64,000 bases of DNA from Nitrospira sp. (GTDB lineage Bacteria; Nitrospirota; Thermodesulfovibrionia; Thermodesulfovibrionales; Dissulfurispiraceae): contig NSJL01000001.1 of NCBI GenBank assembly GCA_002634385.1, positions 285,785 to 349,784 of the forward strand. Reading direction: 5' to 3'. Under the pieces are notes generated by a model. That model was not told the DNA's origin. It saw only the letters and a program-made list of their open reading frames with translations, and made no database searches. Numbering within the stretch: position 1 is the stretch's first letter; every line of letters begins with the position of its first letter. A program made the translations under genes and the position numbers. This document shows, piece by piece, positions 8,643-16,760 of the stretch.

Positions 8643-9314
8643 ATGGTCATTATCTTCGATACCCTCGGAACACTTTTTTCCTTTAAAAGCATACGAAATG
8701 AATGCCGGATGCAGGGAATCCCGGAAGAGACGGCAGAGGTATGGCTTTCGGCAATGAGCCAGACTTCCATGGCCGCAACCCTGTACGGCAGGTATATCCC
8801 GCTGGACGATGCCGCCGAAGCGAGTCTGAACCGGATTATCGAAGCGAAAGGAATGCCCGGCACCGCCGTCATCCCGCTCCTCAATGCGCTCCATACGGCA
8901 AAACCGCAGGAAAATGCACGGGAATGCCTGCGCACCCTTCGCACGGACGGACACCGGCTGGTGATCCTTGCAAACAGCAGCATTCAGGCGGCCTATTCGC
9001 TGCTGGAGAAAGCGGGCTTCACGTATCTCTTCGACCATATCTTTTCCTGCGATGCGGTCACTGCCTGCAAGCCCCACCCGGCGCCCTACCGCATGGCAGT
9101 GGACCGGATGGGCACCGCTCCCGCGGATGCATGCCTGGTTTCCGTCTACGGCTGGGAGGTGATGGGGGCCGACACCGTAGGACTCAATACCATATGGGTA
9201 GCAGAAATTGAAAAGCGCTGGCCGTTCCCGGGTCATCCTCCGGGAATTGCCGTAGCAAACCTCTCCGACGTGCCGGGAGCGCTCGCCCGCCAGCTGACTG
9301 CAGCCATCAGGTAA
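8643..9314 (+). CDS. HAD hydrolase, haloacid-dehalogenase type II-like
   Basis: 223 residues. The nucleophile lies in IIFDTLGTLFSF (Asp6), motif II is VILANSSIQAAYSL near 108, motif III lies in AVTACKPHPAPYRMA near 140, and motif IV appears as SVYGWEVMGADTVGLNTIWV near 173. That last pattern is the one found in type II haloacid dehalogenases, where a Trp-Asp/Glu pair replaces the usual acidic pair. Whether it really dehalogenates is unproven. Its 3' end overlaps the convergent thioesterase gene by eight bases. Confidence 0.82.
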   Translation: MVIIFDTLGTLFSFKSIRNECRMQGIPEETAEVWLSAMSQTSMAATLYGRYIPLDDAAEASLNRIIEAKGMPGTAVIPLLNALHTAKPQENARECLRTLRTDGHRLVILANSSIQAAYSLLEKAGFTYLFDHIFSCDAVTACKPHPAPYRMAVDRMGTAPADACLVSVYGWEVMGADTVGLNTIWVAEIEKRWPFPGHPPGIAVANLSDVPGALARQLTAAIR

Positions 9315-9627
9315 GCGCAACGGTTCCGGTAATGATACTTTCCGCCTCCACCCTGGCCCCCACTTCCATGGAGGTCCTCCCCACCAGGTTCAGGCTTGCG
9401 TAAAAAAACAGGAGGTCCCCCACATGGACCGGGTGGTGAAAATCAAGCCTGTCGATGGAGGCGGTCACGGTATGGGAGCGGGAATGACGGCTGGCCACCA
9501 CGGCGGCGGCGGTATCGATGAGTTTCATGATCACCCCTCCATGCACATTTCCCGCGGGATTTGCATCCTGGGGATCCATGACCTGGGCAATGGTGACACT
9601 GCTGTCCCGCACCCTCTTTCCTTCCAT
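9307..9627 (-). CDS. hotdog-fold acyl-CoA thioesterase, short form
   Basis: 106 residues of the YciA/acyl-CoA hydrolase type. The signature NPAGNVHGGVIMKLIDTAAA near 23-42 and DRLDFHHPVHVGDLLFFYAS near 63 are clear. The usual final strand after EAESIITG is missing: the protein ends TVALT, about 25 or more residues earlier than relatives. The stop lies in the overlap with the convergent HAD gene. It may be a compact form or a slightly truncated gene. It would hydrolyse acyl-CoA thioesters in the cytoplasm. Confidence 0.8.
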   Translation of the reverse strand: MEGKRVRDSSVTIAQVMDPQDANPAGNVHGGVIMKLIDTAAAVVASRHSRSHTVTASIDRLDFHHPVHVGDLLFFYASLNLVGRTSMEVGARVEAESIITGTVALT

Positions 9628-9645
9628 ACTCCCCCTCCCTGTCTT

Positions 9646-10680
9646 CTATTTTTTTTCAGGGCCCCAGCCGTCCGCGCAGGCAAGGAACTCCTTCACGTTC
9701 CGTAAGGGGGTGTCCAGCGGCAGGTCGCAGGAAGGCATAAGAATATACCGCAGAAAGGGATCCTTCACCTGGGAAACGCACTCCGCAACAGCCCGGCAGA
9801 GCCGGGCAGGGTCTCCCTTCCCGATTACATTGATGACATCAACGTTTCCGGCGGTGACGAGCCTCTCATGGTACAGGTCGTATGCTTCACGCAGGGTGAC
9901 ATGGTCATCAACGGTGATACAGTCGGCCCCGGTGAGAGGATAGAGGGGGAGCTGGGAACGGATTTCTCCGCATTGATGGAGGAAGCACCGGATTCCTTTC
10001 TGTTTTATGTGCTCGAAGAGTTTCCTCTGCAAGGGCAGGATCAGCTCCCGGTAATCTTCGTTAGGCATAAGAGTGGTCGACCCTCCCGTAATGGAGATGC
10101 CGTCGACCAGCCCCCGGTCGATGAGGAGATCGAAGAGCGTGGTGGAAAGCCGGGCTCCCAGTTCGCCCACCTCGCGGATAAATGCCCTGTCCGATACCAG
10201 TTTCTCTTTGAGCAACTCCCAGTCGCACAGGATCATCGCCCAGGTGAAAGGTCCCCAGGAGGTGACACAGATAAAACGATCGGGGAAACGCTTCCGTATT
10301 TCCCCGATCGTCCGGATCAGCGCGAAGGTATAGGGGGAGCGGGAGAGATCGATCCGCCCGCACCGTTGTATGTCCTCCCTCGTATGGATAACGGGGTGGG
10401 AGAGCAGAGGGGCCTGGGCTCCGCGGAAGGCAAGCGTCCCGCCGATGGCTTCGGCAGGAAAAGAATTGAGCCCTGAGCCGAGGAAAAGGATATCGGTTTC
10501 CAGCTCTCCATAAAGCGAGGAGAGCATCCCGGCAAAGCGTTCGGGATCTCCGGTTATTTCCTCAATACACAATCCGGCCTGCTTGTACGCCCAGAGCCCG
10601 CCCCCGAAGAGAGCGCGGGGCAGCCTCTCGTTTCGTTGCCCTTCCATCGTACGCTGAATAATCTCCCTGCTGTCCCTCAT
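9646..10680 (-). CDS. uroporphyrinogen decarboxylase (UROD) family protein
   Basis: 344 residues of the UROD/MtaA/CmuA fold (TIM barrel). The start at 10680 follows GGGAGGAAACG; the in-frame codon at 10716 is less likely. Seen: SWGPFTWAMILCDWELL near 160, GISITGGSTTLMPNEDYREL near 205 and RCFLHQCGEIRSQL near 243. The HQCG motif is the His-x-Cys type zinc site of the corrinoid methyltransferase branch rather than that of true HemE. No corrinoid protein gene lies close by. It could transfer methyl groups; the substrate is unknown. Confidence 0.78.
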   Translation of the reverse strand: MRDSREIIQRTMEGQRNERLPRALFGGGLWAYKQAGLCIEEITGDPERFAGMLSSLYGELETDILFLGSGLNSFPAEAIGGTLAFRGAQAPLLSHPVIHTREDIQRCGRIDLSRSPYTFALIRTIGEIRKRFPDRFICVTSWGPFTWAMILCDWELLKEKLVSDRAFIREVGELGARLSTTLFDLLIDRGLVDGISITGGSTTLMPNEDYRELILPLQRKLFEHIKQKGIRCFLHQCGEIRSQLPLYPLTGADCITVDDHVTLREAYDLYHERLVTAGNVDVINVIGKGDPARLCRAVAECVSQVKDPFLRYILMPSCDLPLDTPLRNVKEFLACADGWGPEKK

Positions 10681-10735
10681 CGTTTCCTCCCGATCAGAAT
10701 GCGGCGCCGCATACATTCCGACTCATTTTCACTTA

Positions 10736-12022
10736 TCAATGTTTGAAAGCACGCTGCCCGGTGAAAACCATGGTCACCTTCGCCTCATTGCATGCCTCGA
10801 TGACCTCGAAATCCCTTTCGGAGCCTCCGGGCTGCACCACTGCGGCGATTCCCTCCTTGATACCGACATCCACACCGTCCCTGAAGGGAAAAAAGGCGTC
10901 GGAAACCATGGTGGACCCGAGAAGACCGCCCTTCGCCTCCTTTGTCTCCTCGTCGATCTCGCGCAGGGCGGCGACGTCCCTCTTGCCCTGGGATGCTTCG
11001 AGCTCGAACGTCTTGTATGGGGCCCCGTATTTTTTGAAGCAGAGCGCGTCCGCATATTTGGTATAGGCCTTGAAAACGGCAATCTCCGCCACCCCCACCC
11101 GGTCCTGCTCGCCGGTGCCGATCCCTACGGTGACCCCGTCTTTCACATAGATGACGGAATTGGAAGTAACCCCCTGCTCCACACTCCAGCCGAAGAGCAT
11201 ATCTTCATAATCCCTGTCCGTGGGCTGCCTTTCGATACTATACTCCCTGCCCTTATAGGTGGCCTTTGCGGGCAGAAAATCTTCCTTGGTCCGGATCCTG
11301 TTGAGGGGGGACTGCTGGACAATGATTCCCCCGTCGATCAGCGACTTGAAATCCACAAACCGGGAGGAGCGGTACTTTTCAAGCTCGTGGATCTTGCCGA
11401 TCCTGACGATCCTGAGGTTCTTCCGGCGCGCAAGGATATCCACCACTCCCTCCTCGAACTCCGGGGCGCCCACCACCTCGAGATAGTTGCCGCTCACCAT
11501 TTCGGCGGTCGCTCTGTCCATGGCCCTGTTGACCACGAGGCATCCCCCGAAGGCGGCGATTCTGTCCGCCATGTTCGCCCTTTCATACGCCCCGGCGACA
11601 GTTGCGCCATAGGCGACTCCGCAGGGGTTGTTATGCTTCATGATGGTCGCCGCGGGTCTGCCGGAAAGGAATTTGAGGATATTCAAGGCATTATCCAGAT
11701 CGGTAAGATTGGTTTTCCCCGGATGCTTTCCCGCCTGGATCATATCGGCTTCGGTAATGCTGCTCACCAGTCCGTTGCCCGGCGTGATAAAGGCACAATC
11801 CCCCAGGACCAGGTTCCCGCTCACCAATTCGTAGAGGGCGGCCTGCTGGTCGGGGTTCTCGCCGTACCGCAGGCCCTTCTCTATCACCTCGCCCGTTTTT
11901 TCATCGGGGATCTTCCATGCCCTCTTCCGGTAGAGCAGGGCCTGATCACCGAATTGTATGGTCATTTCATCGGGGAAAGCATCATCCATAATAGTGCGGT
12001 ACATCTTCTTCAAGTCAGACAT
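10736..12022 (-). CDS. free-standing AICAR formyltransferase (PurH C-terminal type)
   Basis: 428 residues matching the transformylase half of PurH, the step from AICAR to FAICAR in purine synthesis. Visible: catalytic KHNNPCGVAYG near 130, SDAFFPFRDGVDVGIKEGI near 370, VQPGGSERDFEVIEA near 392 and FTGQRAFKH at the end. The IMP cyclohydrolase domain (MGS-like) that normally precedes it is absent; instead there is a short N-terminal extension with RYGENPDQQAALYE. The start at 12022 has GGAGGTCCT upstream. The cyclisation step must be done by another protein not seen here. Confidence 0.88.
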   Translation of the reverse strand: MSDLKKMYRTIMDDAFPDEMTIQFGDQALLYRKRAWKIPDEKTGEVIEKGLRYGENPDQQAALYELVSGNLVLGDCAFITPGNGLVSSITEADMIQAGKHPGKTNLTDLDNALNILKFLSGRPAATIMKHNNPCGVAYGATVAGAYERANMADRIAAFGGCLVVNRAMDRATAEMVSGNYLEVVGAPEFEEGVVDILARRKNLRIVRIGKIHELEKYRSSRFVDFKSLIDGGIIVQQSPLNRIRTKEDFLPAKATYKGREYSIERQPTDRDYEDMLFGWSVEQGVTSNSVIYVKDGVTVGIGTGEQDRVGVAEIAVFKAYTKYADALCFKKYGAPYKTFELEASQGKRDVAALREIDEETKEAKGGLLGSTMVSDAFFPFRDGVDVGIKEGIAAVVQPGGSERDFEVIEACNEAKVTMVFTGQRAFKH

Positions 12023-12296
12023 AGGACCTCCGAAAAAGTGATGGAGCAGGATTGCAGTGCGGTGCCTGTACACTCCGGCGCGTAAAAATAATGATACCAG
12101 AACGGGTTACCAGGAAGGAAGTACCCCCGGCGCGGGGCGCAGCGTGCGCCTCGCGTTTCCCCTGTATTCCTTGTGAGAATTCCCGGCTTGTGACGGGCTA
12201 GGGTGTCTGAAGAGGCAGGAAGAGGGGAGGGAGAAATGTATTCCTGCTTCGGGGTCCGCAGGTCCATGCCCTTTATAAAACAGGAGGGCGGAGGGG
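12023..12296. other. intergenic region upstream of the purH-type gene
   Basis: This 274-base stretch holds a GC-rich inverted run (GGCGCG / CGCGAGGCGCACGCTGCGCC around 12130-12155) and an AT-rich promoter-like piece around 12085-12100 on the - strand. I looked for a ZTP or purine riboswitch core and saw none. Confidence 0.35.
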
Positions 12297-12731
12297 TTAT
12301 CCGAACAGCTTTTTCAGGAGGACGAGCAAAGGGTATGCCACTCCTCCCAGCGCTACCGCAACTCCAAGGATAACGCTTCCTTTCAGCTCGATAAGCAGCA
12401 TTCTCCCCAGAAACCTCCCCGCAGCCTCGGTGCCCTTTTCGATATAGACAAGACCAGTACCTGCGGTAAAGAGGCCGACATACAGCAGGATATTCAGGAG
12501 CGGTCCGAGCCCGGGAGTCCAGATATCCATGCTGTCCAGGAGGAGCATTGCCAAAAGAGCGGTGAGCGTTATCTCGCCCTTAAAAGGAATACGCCGGATG
12601 CCGCGCATTATTCCTTTTCCTTTGTAGACATCCCCGATCTCCACAGCCGGCTCGCTGCAGACCGGCTGCCCGAACCAACAGGGATCCGATGAAACAAGGG
12701 GCACCATGTTTTGTCTTTCCCGTTTTACCAT
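12297..12731 (-). CDS. membrane protein of unknown function
   Basis: 144 residues with three hydrophobic segments (about 54-68, 76-98 and 112-140, the last ending YPLLVLLKKLFG). The first 50 residues are polar and contain two cysteines (DPCWFGQPVCSE). A GGAGGA site lies about 11 bases before the ATG. No family is recognised. It is a single gene with about 270 bases free on one side and 320 on the other. Confidence 0.65.
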   Translation of the reverse strand: MVKRERQNMVPLVSSDPCWFGQPVCSEPAVEIGDVYKGKGIMRGIRRIPFKGEITLTALLAMLLLDSMDIWTPGLGPLLNILLYVGLFTAGTGLVYIEKGTEAAGRFLGRMLLIELKGSVILGVAVALGGVAYPLLVLLKKLFG

Positions 12732-13050
12732 TGATGACCATCCTCCTCTTTTCCCATCCGATTTGACTGACTCATCCGGGCCGGCCCCGTACCGCTCAAG
12801 GGGACAACCGGCTTCGCTTCCTTATGTATCGCGTCTGAATCCTACTTTAAGGAATAGCAAATTTTGTACCTGATGTCAAACGGTATTGAAACAAAAGAGA
12901 AATAAAGAGGAAATCTTTCGGGAGAGGGGGCTGGTGTATGGATTGCAGGACAGTGAGAGCGGTACTTTTACCGGGAAAACCCTACACAATGCCGAACAGA
13001 TATTCAGGAGACAGAGAGAATCCTGCACGCTCTTTCGGGTCTCCGGGAGC
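12732..13050. other. intergenic region, nothing identified
   Basis: The 319 bases between the membrane protein and the cNMP gene have a short AT-rich core (12840-12910). I see no convincing gene, RNA or hairpin with a U-run. Confidence 0.3.
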
Positions 13051-13530
13051 TCAAAGGAGGAGGGTAATTATTTCACTATGTTTTCCCAGTTTTTCCGCAA
13101 GCTCCCTGCTCAGATTCTTGTATATTTTCAGCTGCACGGACAGCAGTCCGCTGTCGTCGGTCTCCCTGTTCACCAGGTACGGGTCGAGCTTGATCACAAA
13201 GGTCTCTTCCTTCGCCGCCACGTTCGCGCTCCGTGATTTGCCGGTCACCAGCGCCATTTCACCAAAGCACTGTCCCCGGGAAAGCTCGTTTATCTTTTTT
13301 GAATAGGAGGAGAGATGCATCTTTTTACTGATAGCAACACTCCCCTTCAGGATAATATAAAAGGAGTACCCTTCGTCTCCCTCCCTGATGATCTCCTCTC
13401 CGGGCATAAACTTCTCCACTTCGCTCTGTCCGACAAAGAGCAGCAGCTCCTTCTCGGTAAAGGAGTTGAAGAAGTCGATATGGCGCATCAGTTTGAGAAT
13501 ATCTTCCTGCTCTACCTCAAGTTTCTTCAT
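13051..13530 (-). CDS. cyclic-nucleotide-binding (cNMP) domain protein
   Basis: 159 residues consisting of one CAP-type cNMP domain with helical ends. The beta-roll shows FMPGEEIIREGDEGYSFYII near 41, and the phosphate-binding cassette is FGEMALVTGKSRSANV near 90, with the expected Glu, Arg and Ser-Ala. There is no DNA-binding helix-turn-helix, so it is a sensor or anchor and not a Crp-like regulator. It lies 30 bases after xseB in the same direction and may be co-transcribed. Confidence 0.87.
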   Translation of the reverse strand: MKKLEVEQEDILKLMRHIDFFNSFTEKELLLFVGQSEVEKFMPGEEIIREGDEGYSFYIILKGSVAISKKMHLSSYSKKINELSRGQCFGEMALVTGKSRSANVAAKEETFVIKLDPYLVNRETDDSGLLSVQLKIYKNLSRELAEKLGKHSEIITLLL

Positions 13531-13560
13531 GGGTGCCCCCTCCTCATCGCCTCCCGCGCA

Positions 13561-13809
13561 TCAAAACAATCCGCCCGGCTCTTGCTGCTCCGTCCTCTCT
13601 TCCGGCTGCTCCGGGGGCCCGGACAGGGCCTTCTTCACTTCATCCTCCGCATTCCGCAACCTGCCCCTGCAAAAGGTAATCAGGAAAGTCGCCCTCCTGA
13701 CCTTTTCCGCCAGGATATCCACATCGATATCCTCCGCCTCTATTTCACCGACAATCTGCTCAAGCTCCGTCAGCGCCTGACGGTAGGTAATCTGCCTGCT
13801 CTTGCCCAC
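13561..13809 (-). CDS. xseB: exodeoxyribonuclease VII small subunit
   Basis: 82 residues; the family is usually 60-85. The N-terminal coiled-coil reads YRQALTELEQIVGEIEAEDI and continues through a helix ending AEDEVKKALSG, followed by a Glu/Gln-rich tail. It binds several copies to XseA and is needed for degradation of single-stranded DNA. Its start overlaps the end of xseA by 50 bases, which makes translational coupling very likely. Confidence 0.92.
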   Translation of the reverse strand: MGKSRQITYRQALTELEQIVGEIEAEDIDVDILAEKVRRATFLITFCRGRLRNAEDEVKKALSGPPEQPEERTEQQEPGGLF

Positions 13810-15058
13810 TCTCTGCCGCCTCCCTTATTTGTTCGACACTGCTCTTCACCGTTCCCCGGTAGAGAACGGTTTCAATACTCTCCCCCGCTGCGAGGAGAGA
13901 GGCATCCTTTATGACCTTTCCGTTATGCCGGGTTATGCTATATCCCCGCCGGAGCACATTAGCCGGATCCAGCAACCGTACCGCCTGTTCGGCTCGGGCA
14001 AGCCTGCCGTCCTCCCGTTGAAGGCATTGCCGCGTCCGGCTCCCCAGTTCGCTCTCCACGACCTCCAGCCTCCCCTGCACCACGGCCGTAATGCGGGAGG
14101 GGAGAAGGGAGAGGCGCTGGGCAAGGGCATCCAGCCTGAAGTACCCCTCCTTCAGAAGCCCCGCACAGCATTGATACATCCGGTTCTGCAGGGCAACGAC
14201 CTCTTCCTCGAAAGTCCGCATCCCCGAAACAAGAAACTCGGCGACCGCGGTAGGGGTTTTCATACGCGTATGCGCCACCATATCGACAACACTGTCGTCC
14301 TTTTCATGACCGATGCCGGTGAGCACGGGCAGGGGAAACTGCGCCACCCGGGCCGCAAGGGAATAGAGATCGAAACAGCTCAGATCGACAACGGACCCGC
14401 CGCCCCTGATGATCACTGCCACGTCGAAGCGGTCTCTCTGTCCCATGATCGTGTCCAGTGCGGAAAGGATGGAGCGTTCCGCCTCTCCCCCCTGCATCAC
14501 GGCGGGGAAGAGGGTATGCACGAACCGGTATCCGAACGGGTTACCGTCCAGCTGATTGAAAAAATCCCCGTAGCCCGCTGCCGCAGGAGAGGAAATCACC
14601 GCTATCCTCTGGGGCACCAGGGGAAGAGGAACGCTCCTGTTCAGTTCCAGGAGACCTTCCCGCGCAAGCCTTTCGATAACCTCCTTCTTCCTGCGCGCCA
14701 TCTCTCCCAGGGTATATGAGGGGTCGATTTCCCGCACGTTCAGGCTTATCCCGTAGATTTCGTGGAAGGCGACCGTTGCAAGGAGCATGATTTTCATTCC
14801 GGGCTTCAGGGTCTCCCCGGTGGAAGACTGGAACTTCTGGATGAGCTTACGGTATTCATAGGCCCAGATGGTAGCCCTGCTCTGCGCAATCACCTTGTCG
14901 TCCCTTTTTTCCACAAGCTCGAGGTAGCAGTGGCCGCGCTGGTTGCATTTGCATTCGGCAATCTCCGCCACCACCCAGTACGCTTCGGGAAAGGAGCCGT
15001 CGAGGGTCACCCTGATGAGGGAGTTCAACTCAAAAAGGCTGTAAGACGGTGTATCCAT
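13760..15058 (-). CDS. xseA: exodeoxyribonuclease VII large subunit
   Basis: 432 residues, normal length. The N-terminal OB-fold (YWVVAEIAECKCNQRGHCYL near 25) is followed by the catalytic domain with RIAVISSPAAAGYGDFFNQL near 150, VIIRGGGSVVDLSCF near 215 and PVLTGIGHEKDDSVVDMVAH near 240, then TPTAVAEFLV and a long coiled-coil. It cleaves single-stranded DNA to oligonucleotides in mismatch and recombination repair. It is the first gene of xseA-xseB and perhaps the cNMP gene. Confidence 0.95.
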   Translation of the reverse strand: MDTPSYSLFELNSLIRVTLDGSFPEAYWVVAEIAECKCNQRGHCYLELVEKRDDKVIAQSRATIWAYEYRKLIQKFQSSTGETLKPGMKIMLLATVAFHEIYGISLNVREIDPSYTLGEMARRKKEVIERLAREGLLELNRSVPLPLVPQRIAVISSPAAAGYGDFFNQLDGNPFGYRFVHTLFPAVMQGGEAERSILSALDTIMGQRDRFDVAVIIRGGGSVVDLSCFDLYSLAARVAQFPLPVLTGIGHEKDDSVVDMVAHTRMKTPTAVAEFLVSGMRTFEEEVVALQNRMYQCCAGLLKEGYFRLDALAQRLSLLPSRITAVVQGRLEVVESELGSRTRQCLQREDGRLARAEQAVRLLDPANVLRRGYSITRHNGKVIKDASLLAAGESIETVLYRGTVKSSVEQIREAAESGQEQADYLPSGADGA

Positions 15059-15069
15059 TGCGTTTCATC

Positions 15070-15075
15070 ATTATA
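15070..15075 (-). promoter_or_regulatory. extended -10 box of xseA
   Basis: On the - strand, TGCTATAAT ends 11 bases before the xseA ATG. Transcription should begin about 4-5 bases ahead of the start codon, leaving almost no leader and no Shine-Dalgarno site. Confidence 0.55.
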
Positions 15076-15216
15076 GCAGGGAGAACGGGACGTTGTATAC
15101 AAGGGTGCATATGCACTCAAGCTTTCCCCGGCTGATTTCCGCGGCAACCGCCCTCCTCCCTTTCCGGAGGAAAAGGTATTCAGTGAAATTTTGATAAAAA
15201 GTTGATAAAAAACCAG

Positions 15217-15245
15217 TTGACCAGCCCTTTTTTTTGTGCGATACT
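15217..15245 (+). promoter_or_regulatory. cold-shock gene promoter
   Basis: A -35 TTGACC (15217-15222) and a -10 GATACT (15240-15245) with 17-base spacing. Transcription would begin near 15252 and give a 5' leader of about 104 bases. Confidence 0.5.
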
Positions 15246-15278
15246 TTTTTTGAGATGTCAGAGTTTTTGTTGTAAAAG

Positions 15279-15310
15279 ACCGCAAGAACCTGAACTTTGC
15301 GGTTTTTTTA
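15279..15310 (+). terminator. terminator-like hairpin in the cold-shock leader
   Basis: ACCGCAAG and CTTTGCGGT form a stem with an 8-base loop, directly followed by a run of seven T. It lies between the predicted promoter and the csp start codon, with no gene ending just upstream on this strand. It is thus a candidate attenuator rather than an ordinary gene-end signal. Confidence 0.6.
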
Positions 15311-15355
15311 CGGCAGTTCTGTAATCCTCAATCATTATCCTAAGGAGGTAGTATC

Positions 15356-15556
15356 GTGACGAAGGGAACAGTAAAGTGGTTCAATGAATCCAAGGGATTC
15401 GGGTTCATCACCAGGGAAGACGGCGGCGACGTATTTGTGCACTATTCCGCTATTCAGGACACCGGTTTCAAATCCCTGACCGAAGGCCAGACGGTAAGCT
15501 TCGAGATTGTCGATGGCCCGAAGGGTCCCAAAGCCGAGAACGTCGTAAAAATCTAA
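15356..15556 (+). CDS. cold-shock-domain protein (CspA family)
   Basis: 66 residues forming a single OB-fold RNA/DNA chaperone. RNP1 ([10 protein letters not shown]) and RNP2 (VFVHYSAI) are intact and it ends [10 protein letters not shown], typical of the family. It melts RNA structures. The start is GTG after TAAGGAGG. It is monocistronic, with its own promoter and a structured leader containing a terminator-like hairpin. Confidence 0.95.
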   Translation: MTKGTVKWFNESKGFGFITREDGGDVFVHYSAIQDTGFKSLTEGQTVSFEIVDGPKGPKAENVVKI

Positions 15557-15562
15557 ACAAAA

Positions 15563-15590
15563 AGCGGGTCCCGCGCAGCCGGGACCCGCT
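15563..15590 (-). terminator. intrinsic terminator for the cysM transcript
   Basis: An 11-bp perfect stem (AGCGGGTCCCG / CGGGACCCGCT) with a 6-base loop. The T-run (TTTTTGTTT) follows on the - strand, so it ends transcription coming from cysM, 80 bases beyond its stop. It may also act weakly at the end of csp. Confidence 0.75.
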
Positions 15591-15670
15591 CCTGTCACCC
15601 CTGCCACAAACAACTCCTCATTGTCGGTCGTTTTTCCCCTGCATCTCCGGGACAGCACGGCGTCGCCCGG

Positions 15671-16579
15671 CTACGGAGGGCATTTGCCGCATACCGAGGT
15701 AAACAGGGAGGTGGAGAGATAACGGTCTCCACGGTCGGGCACTATCACCACGATTACCCCTTCCCGGAGCTCACTGGACTTCTTCAGGGCTATACGCAGG
15801 GCAGCGCCGCCGGACATACCCGCGAAAATCCCCTCTTTGATCGCCAGCATCCTCGTCGTGGCGAAGGCCTCTTCATCATTGACGATGAAGCGCTCGTCGA
15901 GCCGTGCGGGGTCGAAAATCCCGGGCACGATGGACTCGGACATGTTCTTGAGCCCCTGTATCCTATGCCCCATTACCGGCTCCACACCGACAATTCTGAT
16001 TTCCCTGTTGTATTCCTTGAGCCTTCTTCCCGCTCCCATAAGAGTACCCGAGGTGCCCATGCCGGCAACGAAATGGGTTATCGCTCCCCCGGTCTGCTCG
16101 ATGACTTCCCGTCCCGTGGTCTCGTAATGGGCCAGGATATTGGCGGGATTGTCGAACTGATTCGGCATGAAATAGAGGTCGGGCGACTCCTCCAGGATCT
16201 TCCGGGCAAGGCGAATGGCTCCATCGGTACCCTCTTCCGAAGGGCTCAGGATCAATTCCGCGCCGAAGGCTTCGAGAATCCTGCGGCGCTCTATGCTTAC
16301 ACAGGCGGGCATGGTGAGCTTCACCCGGTAGTTTCTGGCAGCGGCGACCATGGCGAGGCCGATGCCCGTATTGCCGGAAGTGGCCTCGAGAATAATCTTG
16401 TCCCGCGTCAGCTTTCCCTCCTGCTCCGCCGTCTTCACCATGTACAGGGCGATTCGATCCTTGATCGACCCCCCGGGGTTGTTCCCCTCCAGCTTTGCGA
16501 AAATCTTTACGCCGGGGTTGGGGTTCAGATTGTCAATACTGACCAGCGGTGTATTCCCGATGCATTCCAGAATTCCCAT
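15671..16579 (-). CDS. cysM: O-acetylserine (thiol) lyase / cysteine synthase
   Basis: 302 residues; PLP-dependent synthesis of cysteine from O-acetylserine and sulfide. The Schiff-base lysine is in NNPGGSIKDR (Lys40). The substrate loop is EATSGNTGIGLAM near 69, the phosphate-binding loop is GMGTSGTLMGAGRRLKE near 176, and FAGMSGGAALRIALK is near 258. The 300-residue size and ARLDERF-type end fit the CysM/CysK group; which of the two is uncertain. The start at 16579 has GGAGGGATACGG upstream. Divergent from the glycosyltransferase gene. Confidence 0.9.
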   Translation of the reverse strand: MGILECIGNTPLVSIDNLNPNPGVKIFAKLEGNNPGGSIKDRIALYMVKTAEQEGKLTRDKIILEATSGNTGIGLAMVAAARNYRVKLTMPACVSIERRRILEAFGAELILSPSEEGTDGAIRLARKILEESPDLYFMPNQFDNPANILAHYETTGREVIEQTGGAITHFVAGMGTSGTLMGAGRRLKEYNREIRIVGVEPVMGHRIQGLKNMSESIVPGIFDPARLDERFIVNDEEAFATTRMLAIKEGIFAGMSGGAALRIALKKSSELREGVIVVIVPDRGDRYLSTSLFTSVCGKCPP

Positions 16580-16760
16580 TACCGTATCCCTCCTCTCCCG
16601 GCCATGCCCTTCGTCCGCTTCGGGCAGGCCGGAAAGGGGAATTGTAATATTTTGAAAACGCTCTTTGCAACAAGAGAGAAGGCTGCCCAAAAGAAGAGGA
16701 CGTCCTGCATTGACAACACGGCGCAAAGTTGCTAAAAGGAAGATAAAAGGAAACAGATCA

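Noticed and set aside
12023..12296. ZTP or purine riboswitch ahead of the AICAR transformylase
   Set aside because: I found no conserved core on the - strand; only a GC-rich repeat.
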